The notes beneath the pieces were generated by a model. The model was not told where the DNA came from and made no database searches. It saw nothing but the letters and a program-made list of their open reading frames with translations. 36,034 bases of DNA from Endothia cerciana. Its lineage: Eukaryota; Ascomycota; Sordariomycetes; Diaporthales; Cryphonectriaceae. The stretch is from the NCBI GenBank assembly GCA_026119935.1, contig JALRMH010000096.1, forward strand, positions 1 to 36,034, read 5' to 3'. Both the position numbers and the translations under genes were made by a program. Of this stretch, positions 10,462-22,070 are shown one piece after another; the stretch's first letter is position 1, and each line of letters starts with the position of its first letter.

Positions 10462-12499
10462 ATGGTGTCCCGCACATACTACCCTCCCCCTCACCCACAC
10501 CTCGGTGATGGGATGAGATATTTATCTGGCCGTTCATGTGCTCCATACCCCTCCTACCCGCAACGACGGTACCAGCTCGCATCCCACGACGCCCGAGCTA
10601 TCACCATGACGGAGATGCAGGCCGACGAAGCAGCGCCACCACGGAAGCGTATTGCTGTTGCTGTAAGTGTCTCCTTCCGTCACCTCCCCCTCCCTTCTCG
10701 CACCTACACACCAGCTCGAACAGTGCCAGAGCCACCCCTTGATTGCGGATCCGTTGTGTTCGCCGGGTGCTTGTACTCAGAGGTGTACGAACTCACCCCC
10801 GGGCGAGGCATCAGCCGCTGGCTATGGAGTACCAAAGCCCACGAACAATAACAACACTACAGGTGCAGTAGACAGAAGGAACGAGTTCGCCATGTGATCT
10901 ATGAACAGCACTAACTTTTATATAGTGTGGGCGATGCCGCAAGCGCAAGATCCGTTGCAGCGGAGACCCGGGTGGTGGTCAGCCATGTGTTAACTGCAAG
11001 AATGCAGGCATCGAGCAATGCCTCTTCCTACGGGTAAGATCATACCTCACCTGCCCCAGCAACATGCCATGCAGGCATAACGGGCGGGCGAATGGTGCGA
11101 GTTCTCAAGCATGCTCTCGAATAGGAGCACCACCCATGAATTTATCCTGCTTGCCGGTCGCAGTCGATCTGACATAATTTGTGATCCACAGGTCCAATCG
11201 CAAGAGGCGCCGATGCGCGATGACAGCAGATATGAATACAACATGGACATCTCTCGAACACTTGCGCAGCGTGGAACGGGGTCTATGGCGCACACGGGCT
11301 CTTCCATGGCTCAATATCCACAGGACATGCACCTGTTGGGCTCGGGAGGGCTGCCTACTTCTTCGTACCGGGGCAGTGGGTATCCTAGCGTGAGCGCCAA
11401 AGGCTACTACTCCTCGATTGGAGCCGAGTGGGCGGATTCTTACGGGCCAGACGCGGGTGTGGACTACGGGCTGAGCTGTCCGCCGTACCAGGTCGTCAAC
11501 GGCGAACCAGTCCACATGGTTTCCAGCTATGGAAACTGGCCCGCTGCTCGACAGAAGGGCGGCGGTCATGGTAACGGCGTCTACCTAGATTCGGATTCAG
11601 GATACGCTTATGGTCCCGGGACAAGTACTACTACCCTCGCCCACCGTCCAGCGGTGTCCTTGCCAGGCGACTCATCGGCATACTCCTTCTCTAGCATCGC
11701 TGCTTCGCTCCCGTCCGCTGGCAGTGAGCGACTGCTTCCAACGCCTGTCTCACGGACTATGGGTGGCTCGGGATCCAGTTACCGTGCTGACGGTCACTCA
11801 TCCGGGTACGATGCTCCCAAACCTGGTCATGGTTCTCCTGTATCTGGTGGGACCATAGGCCAGACCTCACCCGTGTCCCCCCTCTCCGATGCCACAGCCG
11901 CGGCTGCATATGCCAGCTCTGCGTACGAATATGCGACAGCTGGGAGATCCTCGCAACAGCATGGCGGCACTCCGGCGGGTGCGTATGCGTCCGTCTCATC
12001 GGGAGGGAACGAGACTATTTTTGGAGACTCGGAGCGGAGCGCAGCGACCCAGGGGTCAGCTGTGGACCTCACCAGATACACGTATGGCACAGCCAGCCCG
12101 GCAGAGACTTCAAGCATGCGACGGGCGTCTCCTGGACCAGGCCTGACGTCCCGATCCGCAGCGGACAGTAGCCACAGCGGGGCAGGCTACGTGGGAAGTG
12201 ACAGCGGTGCATCGACGGCTCATGGCTCCGCGGCTTACCAGAATTCCTCCTCCTCTTCCCACGGGCAACACCAAAGTCACGCCTATGATCAACAACAACA
12301 CCACGCAGTGTCACACCATGCGTCTCCACGCCATGCAAGCCACCACCTCTCGCAACAGCAGCATGCTGTAACGGGTGGCACAGCCTACGGGGAAGCGTTG
12401 TCTGGTAGCAGCAGTGCTGGCATCGGCCTCAGTGGTGGTCTTGGCAACACCACGACGGTTACGGACAGCCACCGGGCCAGCGTTGCTCCCCGCCGTTAG
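10462..12499 (+). CDS. Zn(II)2Cys6 binuclear-cluster transcription factor
   Basis: Three exons: 10462-10662, 10926-11033 and 11192-12499, with GTAAGT..ATAG and GTAAGA..ACAG introns and intact frame (538 residues). Exon 2 carries the zinc cluster: Cys68, Cys71, Cys78, Cys88, Cys91 and Cys99 within the CGRCRKRKIRC core, so it should be a nuclear DNA-binding regulator. The intron just before the first Cys pair is common in this family. The remainder (104-538) is low-complexity, rich in Ser, Gly, Tyr, His and Gln, with His/Gln runs near the end. No fungal-specific TF middle homology domain is evident. A second in-frame ATG at 10606 (context TATCACCATGAC) would give 490 residues. I prefer 10462 because it is upstream, in good context, and the intervening 48 residues (Pro/Tyr-rich) look protein-like. 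Target genes are unknown. The upstream gap of 8 kb suggests complex control (inference). Confidence 0.85.
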
Positions 12500-15400
12500 G
12501 TGGTATTGGGGGCCCCTCCTGGTGGCTCCTGTCCTTCCGCCGTTGGACACTTACGACTGACTTGTCTCTTTGCTTTGGTAAGATTCACCTTCCAGCTCCT
12601 GAAGCCGCAATACTCTGCGTCTCGCCAACACTCGCAATATGGTGACTCTTTGACGGTCCACTTGCTTGTGCTCTCAACTCTGCCCGTCCTATTCGTCCTC
12701 AGGGCACGCCCCATCTGCTCATCTCCGTGAGCAGAAGATGACACAACAAGCCAGAGGACCCTATCGAGGCATCGGGGCCGTGGTGCTGAAAGTCGACGGC
12801 TGAAGGAAGAGTCGCCAGCAGACTTGGGCTCTGCATCGGAGTCGGCTTGACCCCAAGCACGCACCTCGACAACCACTCATCTCTATCGAATTGCCCCACT
12901 ATTCAGCCTCTACTCACCCGTATTTCTTTCCAAAGCCCCCCCCCCCCCCCCAAGGGAACATGTGTGTTACGTTGGTTCTGCTTTTCCTTTTTTGCTTTGT
13001 CATTGGGGCATACAGTCGGCGACTCTTGCTCGCCTCGATCTGTTAAGGTGTTTCGCGGGCGGGTACGCTGTCCGGAACAGCACAGGGGGCCCCGCGCAGG
13101 ATAAGGACAATTTTTCGTGTCTTGAAGACGCTGTTAAAGTATTATTGGTCGCAACCGTCAGTCAGCCAGTCAGTCAGGGGCAAGGTGATCCAGCTGTACA
13201 TGCACGACACCCTACAGACAATGTGCATGGGCACTTCATCACTTGTACAAATCCGACGACCGGCCCATCACGAATTTTGGGTCGACGAAAACAATGCGTG
13301 ACGCCTGCCTCTCAGAACTCCCGCTGTAGACTGGCGCAGCACCCACCCGGTCAGCTGTCTACAAGTCCGGGCTTGCAAAGCCCTCATCGAGGGCTCTTCT
13401 TTCGACGCAGCAGCTCGAGAGATTGAACGAAATACGAGCTGCCCTCGACTGGGCTCGACTCGAGACGGAAAGGTGCCTCGAGGCTAGGAGCCACCACTAT
13501 ACAAACGACTGGCCATCGCTTATTCCGATCAGTACTTGGTGCAGAAAGCCACAATCAAGCGGAAACAGACACTTGGACCACATGTGTTGTACAGCATGGC
13601 CCCCAGTGAGCACAGGCTATTTTGGGTTTCAGGGTACTCTTGCCAAAAACAGATTTCCCCATCGCCGACTGGTGCTGTTCGAGCCCGTTGCGCCTGACGG
13701 ACCGATGACTTACACGGCTCTCCGCACCATCAACGGCCGATCAGGCCTCAACGGCGGTCTGCTGAAGTGATCTTCCTGCACTTTAGAGCAACAACAAAGC
13801 AGCTCGACGAGGGCTGGTGTATATATGACTGATTGCTTGACACCTGCAATGCAACATGGGTGGTACAGGAACCGCCGGTCAGGACTCTGCATGGAGCTTG
13901 CAACCTCCAGACTGCCCAGATCGCTCAACGCCGATTGCCGTGTTCTCAGCAACGACGGGACTTGTCGATCTCGTCCGGCCGGGCTGGACTGCACTGCTGC
14001 GGACCAACGATCGGGACCGACTGCAATATGGCCCGCAATCCTTCCCTCACTGCACCGCTCGGAACGGGCCCAAGCTCTGCATCCTTCTTGCATTCGCACC
14101 CGTCAAAAGCATCCCTTGTTTTCGTACCAGAGCGCCCTGGAGTTACTTCATTTCTCAACCATGTCTCCTGGCTCGTCGGAGCGGCTCGACTTGCCTGGCT
14201 TGTGCCGGTGACGCACCGTCTGTCCTACCACCCAGGTATGGGACAGGCCCACTGTCTGTTTCTAGGCCCTTCACCCTGCAACCCTCATGATTATCTTCGT
14301 TCATGCATTTCATCGAGGCTCGGTTGGTGTGAGCTCATGCGCATTTACATCATAGACCGGCCACGCCACCCAGGTCGTTTGCTCCCATCAGGGAGGTGTG
14401 CTATCAAACAACGCGTTATCTCATCATCATCATCGTCTTCCTCTTCTTCAGGGCTTCAAACTCCCCAACCTTAATTCCTTAATGCGTGGAAAGTGTCACG
14501 GCCGAGAGGAATGGATCATGCTCTGTACTGAGATGCTCGGGAAGTCAAGACGGAAAGAGATTTCAGGAAGAATTGTAACCTTTCTTGGCCAAAAATGGCG
14601 TTGCATAGGTAAAGAGATGGGAAGGGGGGAGAGAAGGAAAAAAATTTGGGGGGGGGGGGGAACCAAAATAAGACAGGGCATCCAGACGAAGGAAAATTTA
14701 GGAAATGGGAAGGGACACGGAACACTTCAACTTTTGGATCTCCTTTCTTTCTTTCCTTCTTGCCTTCTTTCCTGGCTGATTCACCAAAATCTTCTCTTCA
14801 CATCACTATGCTTTTCTCATCAGGGAGACTAGCTCGTGGTGAACGGTACCCAGGTAACTCTCTCGTCAGCTTACCACTTCTATCGACACTCTTGGCGACA
14901 GGCCGTATGCAATGGGCTGGGCTCTGACTCTCCAGATAGATATTATCGGACTTGATGATCTTGTGAATATTTGATGGTGATATACCTCTTCAACCTCTGC
15001 GTTCTCGCAAAAGTAGAGTACCCCCTTTATCAGTGAGAATGCCAGCAGAGGCTCCGAGACAACAACGAGCTGGTGATAGATCTGCCTGGACACTGTCGCT
15101 CCAGCCTGTCAAACTGATGGAATGCTCGAGCGGAGTCCTCGAAAGACTTGGCGTGATCTAGTTCGACCCCGTCTTTCAGCTGGAGCTACAAGTTCTGAGC
15201 CCAGACGCACCGCAGTCCAGTGTGCAGCATCTTGGACGGCAGCACATGTCCTAAATGTGGGAGACCTACCGGCCTGGGGGCACCTTGTCTGTTAGACAAT
15301 TGACTCGGCTGAGGTTGCGAGGGCAGGGTACGTCCACGACAAGGCGATTCGAGATGTGCTCTTTCCCTGCGAGCCAGATATAGCACTCCGGGTAGAGAGA

Positions 15401-15558
15401 GAGGGGGGGGGGGGGGAAAGGGTATAGAGGGCCACATAGACGATGACCGGGGACACACCTCTGTGTTTGTATTCATTTAAATCATAGGGTATCAAAGAGG
15501 GCTCGACTGGACACGTCGGCGCCAGGCTGCCAAGGTACACAGCACGATACAGGGCTGT
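12500..15558. other. 3.1 kb between convergent genes, no gene recognised
   Basis: This lies between the 3' ends of the transcription factor and mannose-6-phosphate isomerase. Open frames exist (for example 13833-14474 and 14398-14832, plus strand) but they overlap each other and show no domain. It contains a C16 run at 12936-12951, a G13 run at 14648-14660, a G14 run at 15403-15416 and a TCATCATCAT-type stretch near 14420-14450. The ends probably hold the two 3' untranslated regions. Confidence 0.45.
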
Positions 15559-16992
15559 CTAAACTCCATTGCTGTGGTCCTCGACCTCACAAAAGGCCTT
15601 GAACGTTACAAAATCGTCAGCGACCTCCGTGGCCTCCAAAACCACTTCGGCGGTAGAGCCTACGAAGAAGACGTAGCCCTCCTTGATGTCCTGAGCCGTC
15701 GGGCCAACCGCGATCCTGCCCGTGCCAGAGGTACAGATGATGATGCTCGGCCCATCCAGGGGCTCAAAGGTCGCCTTGGCACCATCTGACTTCAGGACCG
15801 TCCGCACCACGCTGAACTCGTCTATCGGTGGGTCGTAGAGCATAGCCTCGCTGCCGGAGCTGTAAGCGGCGCGGTTGAGGGTCGCGTAGGGGTACTCAGC
15901 GGGAGTCATCTTCTGCTCGTCGATGGGTGCGTAGTTGTACGTCAGCATGGACACGAGGGTGTCGACGTCCTTGAACTTGGGGGTGAGACCAGCGCGGACG
16001 ACGTTGTCGCTGGCGGCCATGCACTCGACGATGTCGCCAGAGATGTATGCGTGGATATCGTCGGCCCTGAGGAACAGGGCCTCGCCGGGGGCCATGGTGA
16101 CGAGATTGCAGAGGAATAGCACGAAGAGGCCATAATCAGGGCCGAACTGGCCGTGGAGGCGGGTGATGAGGCTGGCAAGATCCCCGCCGGTGTTGGGGCC
16201 AGCACCGCCTCCGGCAAAGCTGTCCGGGTCCTTGGACGCCTCGTCGAGAAGGATCGCAGCTGCCGCGTCCAGGGCAGACTGCGGCCTGGACACCAGGGAG
16301 CCGAAGAGACTCTTCAATGCGGCCTTGTTGTCGCCCTTGGCAGCCTCGGAGTCATCGCCCTGGTGTGAGCTGACGGTCCTGATGAAGGCGTCGGCTGTGT
16401 CGGAGCCGACAAAGTCACGCAGGGCCCTGACGGACCGGAGGAAGTGTGCTATCTCTGATGGAGGCCTGAAGCCACACAGGCCCTCGAAGCGAGTCAGGGC
16501 AATGGCCATCTCGGGCTTGTGGTTGTCATCTGGGTAATTCTTGGGGTCCCTCGCGTGGAGCTGCTCGGCGAGGCTCTTGTTGGGGTGGGCCTGTATCGAC
16601 AGGGCCTTGGCGATGGACAATATCTTGAACAGGAAGGGCAGCTTCCTGCCGTAGCGGGCGATGGTGGAGGGGGCGAGGAGGACCTGGTTGTCGTTGACGA
16701 GGTCGAGGAGGGTGCGGCCGGTCTGGAGGTCCCTGGAGGGGTTGGAGGGGTGGGTGCCCATCCATAGCTGGCAGGATCACGGTCAGGGTCAGCCGGAGAG
16801 AGAGAGATAGAGAGATCCGCCAGATAGGCCGGCAGACAGGAAGTATACCTCGGCATAGGGCTGGTCGGCATTGATCGCGAAGTCCTGGGCTGGAGTTGCT
16901 GCTGCGAACCTGGCGGCTGCCGAGTCGGAACCCTTCTTGCCCCAGTCATATGAATTGACTCCACATTGGAGTCTGATCAGGGGCACCTGCAT
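15559..16992 (-). CDS. Mannose-6-phosphate isomerase (type I phosphomannose isomerase)
   Basis: Two exons on the minus strand: 16992-16849 (48 residues, MQVPLIRLQCGVNSYDWGKK start) and 16767-15559, with an 81-bp GTATAC..CCAG intron that joins YAE to LWMGTHPSNPS in frame; 450 residues. It interconverts fructose-6-phosphate and mannose-6-phosphate in the cytosol, feeding GDP-mannose for glycosylation and cell-wall mannan. The zinc ligands of the family are visible: Gln107 and His109 (SIQAHPNKS), Glu134 (HKPEMAIAL) and His287 (IHAYISGD). The catalytic-site arginine is Arg306 in NVVRAGLTPK. Both family signatures, around 127-134 and 287-312, are intact. Length fits type I enzymes. It is divergent from SGF29 across 1.8 kb and convergent with the transcription factor. 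Confidence 0.96.
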
Positions 16993-17211
16993 GGTAGGAT
17001 CTGGCGTGGAGGGTCAGAATGTGCCTGTGGGTGTGTGTGAGCACACAGGTGAGGCTGTCGTCGTTGTCGCTGTCGTCGTCGTCAGGGAGAGATGGTGTTG
17101 TTGTTGTTGTCGTCGAGGTGGTTAGCAGGTGAGGGAGGTTGGGGGGGGGGGGGGCGGGGCGAAGCTAAAGTACAGGCCGTGTACGTTCCACGGTACCTCA
17201 CCAAGGGTCCC

Positions 17212-17239
17212 GGGCCTGGGCCTGGGCCTGGGCCTGGGG
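17212..17239. repeat. GGGCCT hexanucleotide microsatellite
   Basis: About four and a half exact units of GGGCCT, followed by extra G residues. It lies about 220 bases upstream of the isomerase start on the other strand. Confidence 0.75.
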
Positions 17240-18107
17240 GCATGCCAGTGCTGGGCTGAGGATCACCCAGCCTTGCCCGCCACCTGCTGCGCACTGCCAG
17301 GTGCCCACTATCCACCCGCCTGGACACCTGCCCCACTGTGCCTCCAGTGGGAGGGCCTCACCCTCCATGCAGGCCCCCAAGTCCCCTAACCCAGGACGGA
17401 GCTGCCAGCTCCATCCCCCACCGACCGCCCACCTGGCAAGCCCGCCTGTGGCACCTCTTCCCAACCCCCCAGCCTCACTTGTCGTCGGGACCAGGAACAA
17501 CAACCCAGCCCCGTCCGTGCCTTGTTGTATCATGTAGGGAAACCCTGGCTGACGACTCTTGACGGCCTTGCAACAACCTTCCCTCTCGTGTGTGTCCCGT
17601 CCCCTCGCGCTACCACCGTTCTCAGGATCACCTGTAATCCGGTATCCAATGAGGGCCTGTTACCGCCACTGAGCCTCTCACCCGGCCGCGACTCCTCTAG
17701 CCTTATTAGCCTCGACCGACCCCTCGCCCCCCCCCCCCTTTCCCCCCCCTTAGTACGCCCCGTACTCTTCCTGTCGGGCTGTGCTGCACGACCCCGACGA
17801 CGACGACGCGACCTGCCCCAGAGCTTTGAGGATGACATGGCAACCTCCCAGGCGCAATGAAGGACGCCCCAGTCACAACCAGAGTCCCAGTTCCACGCCC
17901 AAGTCTACCGAGGCCTCGCCGCCGCCTCATGCCTCCCGGCCGCACTTGACACATTCGCGCTCGAATTCGCAGTCCAGGTTGGTTACGCCATCCGTTTACA
18001 GTACCATTCTTGATCTTGGTCTTGGTCCCGGCCTCGATCCTTCAACCCGTCCTCAGCCTCAACACCAGACCCAACCCACCCGACCTGTCTACCTCGGCCT
18101 GCCTGCG

Positions 18108-18140
18108 CTGGGCTGGGCTGGGCTGGGCTGGGCTGGGCTG
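18108..18140. repeat. GGGCT pentanucleotide microsatellite
   Basis: Between six and seven exact GGGCT units in the SGF29 upstream region. It is one of several pentanucleotide repeats in the intergenic DNA of this window. Confidence 0.8.
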
Positions 18141-18798
18141 TTGTGTGACACCTCTTTTTAAAATCTCAGCATCATCAGACCCCAAGCAGGCGAGATCCAC
18201 GGCATCGCTTCAGCAGCCAACAGCCAGGCCGCTCTCTTTTCACCTCTCCTCCACACGGTCTCATCTGATCTCATCCCACCTTCGTCCCTCCTCCCCTCCA
18301 GACAGCATTGGCTACCGTGTCTGCCCTCACTGTGCGACACTACAGCTGCAGTCCATCCGGATACGCAAGGTCTGGCAGCTGGATTTATGAACTGAAGGTA
18401 CGCCTCGCCTTGTCGCTGCCCAGCCATCTCTCGGAAAATGGAGCAGAAAAAGAAGAGATAGACAGAGACAGAGAGAGGAAGAGAGAGGAAGAGAGAGAAA
18501 GAGAAAAAGAAAGGAAGATTGGAGATTGGAAGTGAGCATGGTCAATGGGATATGTCAATGAGGGCGAGGCCCGCTACGGACCGCTTTGGCTGTTGATCTC
18601 TTCGAATCGGCCTTGTAACATCTCCTTGAAACCCCCATCCTCATAATTCTGCCATGGCCACCTTTGAAACCCCCCACCCCCCACCCCCCCCCCCAAAAAT
18701 CCCCTTCCGCAATGTCTTGTCATTGATGTCCTGCTGAGACCCTATCCCACAGAGAGCTTGCGAATCTCAAAAACACAGAGAGCTGGAGGGACAGCGCC

Positions 18799-20106
18799 AT
18801 GTCCGGCCGCAGGAAGGGCCGCAATGACGGCGAGGAGGTCGAGCTCTGGAAGAACACCCAGAACGACATCAAGTCCGTCATCGCCGACATCAATGCCAGC
18901 AACGACAATATCCGCCAGATCGCCGCCGTCGAGAACCAGATCGCCAAGATCAAGGACTCCAAGAGCCCCGCCGACAGCACCCGCACCCACGAGCTCATGC
19001 AGCAGCTCGACACCCTGTACAGGGCCGGTGTCAAGATCAACGATGCCACCGTCAAGAGGATGGCCGAGATCAACGAATCCCTGGGCATCGTCAAGGGCAT
19101 CCAGGCCGCCAAGGAGGAGGACGCCAAGCCCCCCATCGGGACGGCTGCCCGCTCCTCAAGCTTTCACTCCGTCTCCGGCCGAAGCTCCAGCCGTGCCGGC
19201 AAGCTTGAGAAGGGCCGCGAGCGTGCCCAGAGGGAGAGCCAACTCTCCCGGGAGCAGCGGGAGAGGGAAGGGGAGATGGAGCAAGAAAAGGAACGGGATC
19301 GAGACAGGGAGCGCGAGCGGGAGCGCGAGCGGGCTGACCGTGACCGTGACCGTGACCGTGACCGTGACCGGGACCGTGACCGGGACCGGGACCGAGACCG
19401 GGACCGTGACCGTGATCGTGATCGTGACCGTGATCGCGACCGTGACGGGGACCGCGAGGCCGACAAGGACAAGCAGGACCTGTATGACTTTGACGGGGCC
19501 GCCGACAGCCCCCATCCTAGCCCCATTGGCGGCCACGCGCGGAAGCTGGCGGGAAGGGGTGCTGGGCCGTCGAGCGACCGCTCCGGCAACAGGGACAGTG
19601 ATCCCCCCCATGGGGGCGACCGCGACACGCCGTCCAAGGCCGACAGCGTCGAGCCGCAGGCCCACGGTGTGGTCGGCTCGTCGGCGATGCGTGCCAAGGT
19701 GGTGTTCTCGGAGAACCAGGATGTCGCGTTCAAGCCCAAGCCTGCGCAGCCCACCGACACGCCCGACTGGTATCTGGGCAAGGTGAAGAGGGTGCTGGGG
19801 GAGGGCAAGACGCGCCGGTACATTGTTAAGGACGAGGACCCGGACGTGCCTTCGCCTGCCCGGAAGGAGTACAAGATGAGCGCGTCGGGGATGATCCCAA
19901 TCCCCTCGCCCAGCACCGAGCTGCCTAAGCTGGACAAGGGCAAGATGGTCCTGGCGCTGTATCCGGACAGCACTACGTTCTACAAGGCCGAGGTGACGGG
20001 AATGGACGGCGCGACGGGGAACGTTAGCCTCCGGTTCGAAGGCGAGGAGCAGTCAGGGACGCAACAGGTCGTGGAGCGCAGGTTCGTCGTCGACTACCGA
20101 GACTGA
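18799..20106 (+). CDS. sgf29: SAGA-associated factor 29, double-Tudor histone H3K4me reader
   Basis: Single exon, 435 residues. Residues about 10-105 are predicted helical/coiled coil (VELWKNTQNDIKSVIADIN onward), the part expected to tether the protein to the SAGA acetyltransferase module. Residues about 296-435 are the SGF29 C-terminal tandem Tudor domain. The aromatic cage that reads methylated H3K4 is identifiable by spacing as Tyr388 and Tyr395 (LALYPDSTTFY) and Phe413 (LRFEGEE). Between them lies an unusual Glu/Arg then Arg-Asp dipeptide run (about 160-220), coded by a GACCGT/GACCGG-type repeat at roughly 19336-19455. That linker is much simpler in sequence than the flanking domains and probably varies in length between strains. 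The ATG at 18799 follows GACAGCGCC; the next in-frame Met is far inside the coil. It acts in the nucleus. Confidence 0.93.
   Translation: MSGRRKGRNDGEEVELWKNTQNDIKSVIADINASNDNIRQIAAVENQIAKIKDSKSPADSTRTHELMQQLDTLYRAGVKINDATVKRMAEINESLGIVKGIQAAKEEDAKPPIGTAARSSSFHSVSGRSSSRAGKLEKGRERAQRESQLSREQREREGEMEQEKERDRDRERERERERADRDRDRDRDRDRDRDRDRDRDRDRDRDRDRDRDRDRDGDREADKDKQDLYDFDGAADSPHPSPIGGHARKLAGRGAGPSSDRSGNRDSDPPHGGDRDTPSKADSVEPQAHGVVGSSAMRAKVVFSENQDVAFKPKPAQPTDTPDWYLGKVKRVLGEGKTRRYIVKDEDPDVPSPARKEYKMSASGMIPIPSPSTELPKLDKGKMVLALYPDSTTFYKAEVTGMDGATGNVSLRFEGEEQSGTQQVVERRFVVDYRD
19336..19455 (+). repeat. Coding GACCGN-type tandem repeat (Arg-Asp run in SGF29)
   Basis: About twenty hexamers of GACCGT, GACCGG and close variants code for alternating Asp and Arg. 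Variation is mostly at the third codon base, so selection on the protein or slow decay of a pure repeat is likely. Confidence 0.85.
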
Positions 20107-20251
20107 GATTCGGGCGCCCTGGGGGATGAGGTCTGGGAGGGGTCGCCGACCGCCCGCCCCAGCCATAGGCAGATCTATATATACCCTAAATGATTGGAAA
20201 GGGCCCGGTGTCGGGGTTTATCTTTCAAGTGTGCGGTCCTAGAGTAGTAGG

Positions 20252-20252
20252 C

Positions 20253-20285
<33 letters not shown>

Positions 20286-20286
20286 G
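20252..20286. repeat. CTGT tetranucleotide microsatellite
   Basis: More than eight exact CTGT units, about 150 bases after the SGF29 stop codon, so it may lie in its 3' untranslated region. Confidence 0.85.
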
Positions 20287-20858
20287 GTCGCGCTCAACCG
20301 GGAATCCAGAAACGCAGATAGCCATGGCACCAATCCCCATCATAGGTCCTGGCTCGTTGGATGTCGAGTCTGGGAGGAGTGCAGGGGTAGAAGCATCAAG
20401 GGGGGGGGTGTAGAGCTCGAGAGGACAATGTTGGATGGAGGTAGGGGAGCTAGGCACCCAAGTTTGGGTGTTAACAACTTGTGGTAAAACGCGCTATAGA
20501 ACACGATACGGACGTATGCTGTGGTTTTTAGTACTCATGCAGGGTGGGCGGCAGCCCTGGCGCACGGGAAAGAGCCGAGCCGGGGAAGTCCTGCAGTGGG
20601 GGAGGGGCCTCAGGGCCTGAGGCCTGAGGCCTGAGGCCCAGGGGGGTTAGTAGGTACTGCCATAGTATGAAAGGTTGAATTTGCAGCGGGTCGCCCAGCG
20701 TCGCACCACTCCCATACGAGAGAGCTGCCCTGTCTGTCCAACTCGAGAGCCCCCCCTCCCCTGAAAGGAAGGAAACACTACACAGACGCTCACCTGTCCA
20801 CTGTGATCCGTACTGAGGGCACTGTCACAGCCCAGCCGTGACCCCCTACTGTGAGCTT

Positions 20859-20894
20859 TGCTGTGCTGTGCTGTGCTGTGCTGTGCTGTGCTGT
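20859..20894. repeat. GCTGT pentanucleotide microsatellite
   Basis: About seven exact GCTGT units, ending in GCTGTACAGTACAG, which adds a short dyad at the right edge. Confidence 0.8.
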
Positions 20895-21233
20895 ACAGTA
20901 CAGTGGCTGTACCTACCATGTATATAGGTGCCGTGGTAAGGTTGGACGATAGCTCAGTCCGTCATCAATCTCAACACCTCGAACCGAAATCCGGGAATTT
21001 GATCCTTTCCCATCCACTCTCCCAAGGCACGTTGCACCCTGATGATCCGTGCTGTTGGCCCCCTGATCTCAATCTCCCCTCCCCTCCCCTCCCCTCTGTT
21101 GCTGTCTACCACTGTCCCTCTCCCTCCCCCTCTTTGTCGTACTCTTTTTCCTTCTCTCTTTTTCAACAACCCACCCCCCCTCGCCCCCCCCTTTTTTCTA
21201 TTTTCTTGTACTGTGGTCCCTGGTGCCCCATAG

Positions 21234-21580
21234 GTATGTGAGCAACCGTGGTATGTGCATCACTGTTGCTGGCCGCCCATCAACGGCCACCAGCACCCCA
21301 TGCGTCCATACCCCCTCCCCCAACTACCCCCTGCAGCTCCCCCGTCCAAAGGTCGGAAGACCCCTACCCGAGATATGCACTGGCATGCCCTGGCGTGCCC
21401 TAAGGTGTCTGACCTGGTAGCCTCTTAGGGGACCGTCTGCGGTCTCTATCTAGCCTTGGTGTCTGTCTGGTTCTCTAGTCCCTGCCGCGTCCATCTGCAC
21501 CGCACCGCACCGCACCGCACCACATCTCGACGTCCACTCACTTGCCTGCTTCTAGACTAATTGGTTCTTGTCCTCCTTAG
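21234..21580 (+). other. Possible 5'-leader intron of the ARF gene
   Basis: GTATGT at 21234 matches the fungal 5' splice consensus and CTCCTTAG ends at 21580, with GACTAAT about 25 bases before as a possible branch site. The following sequence leads to the ATG at 22071 without a coding frame, so it would be an untranslated-leader intron. Seen by consensus only. Confidence 0.3.
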
Positions 21581-22070
21581 CAATCGACGACTTCAGCAGC
21601 CGACGACCTCCTTCCCACCCAAGACCGAGCCCCGCCTGGTTGGAGACACATTGCCCTCCAGAAAGAGCCGCAGCAATACCTGTCTTATAACCCTAAGTCG
21701 CGTTGCCTAGCCTCACCTTGCGTCGCCCTGCCCCACGAACCTCCATCTGCCAGTCTCCCAACTCGCGCGTGTTCGACAGTCGCTGCTGCGTCACACTCGA
21801 CACTCCCACCCCGACGTCCGTGAACCTCGAATCTCGACACGCTGCCCTGTCGTAGCTGTGTCCTGAGGCGCCCTGACTCGGCCTGACCTGGCCTGACTCG
21901 ACTCAACAACGCTGCTGCTCTCCACATCGAGCCAACACCACCACCACCACAGCGACCGCTCGACCTCAACACGCGCCTCTTCCTCCCGCTGACCGGCCTA
22001 CTCGTCCTCCACCCCATCTCTCCGCACACACGTCAATCCACTCCCTCCGCCCCCCAAACAGACCGCCACA

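Larger units (their letters stand above)
16993..18798. other. Divergent intergenic region between phosphomannose isomerase and SGF29
   Basis: No gene recognised. The region holds a G14 run (17141-17154), a GGGCCT hexamer repeat (about 17212-17239), a C12 run (17727-17738), a GGGCT pentamer repeat (about 18108-18140), a GAGA-rich stretch (18460-18520) and C runs at 18670-18694. A GTACGC at 18398 and a CCCACAG ending at 18752 could bound a leader intron of SGF29; this is a guess from consensus only. The two promoters must share this interval. Confidence 0.45.
20107..22070. other. Intergenic region and long leader before the ARF gene
   Basis: No gene recognised. It contains several short tandem repeats (CTGT at 20252-20286, CCTGAGG at about 20604-20640, GCTGT at about 20859-20894, CTCCC at about 21073-21096, CCGCA at about 21497-21521). 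From about 21060 the plus strand is strongly pyrimidine-rich, as expected for promoter and leader of the gene at 22071. SGF29's 3' untranslated region must lie at the left end. Confidence 0.5.

Noticed and set aside
13670..13700. GTTCGAGCCC, similar to a tRNA B box
   Set aside because: No A box at the right distance and no cloverleaf can be drawn. No tRNA was found elsewhere either.
19164..19973. Minus-strand open frame with a long Ser-Arg dipeptide run, looking like an SR protein
   Set aside because: It is the reverse reading of the Arg-Asp repeat of SGF29. It has no RRM and the plus-strand frame has clear domains at both ends.
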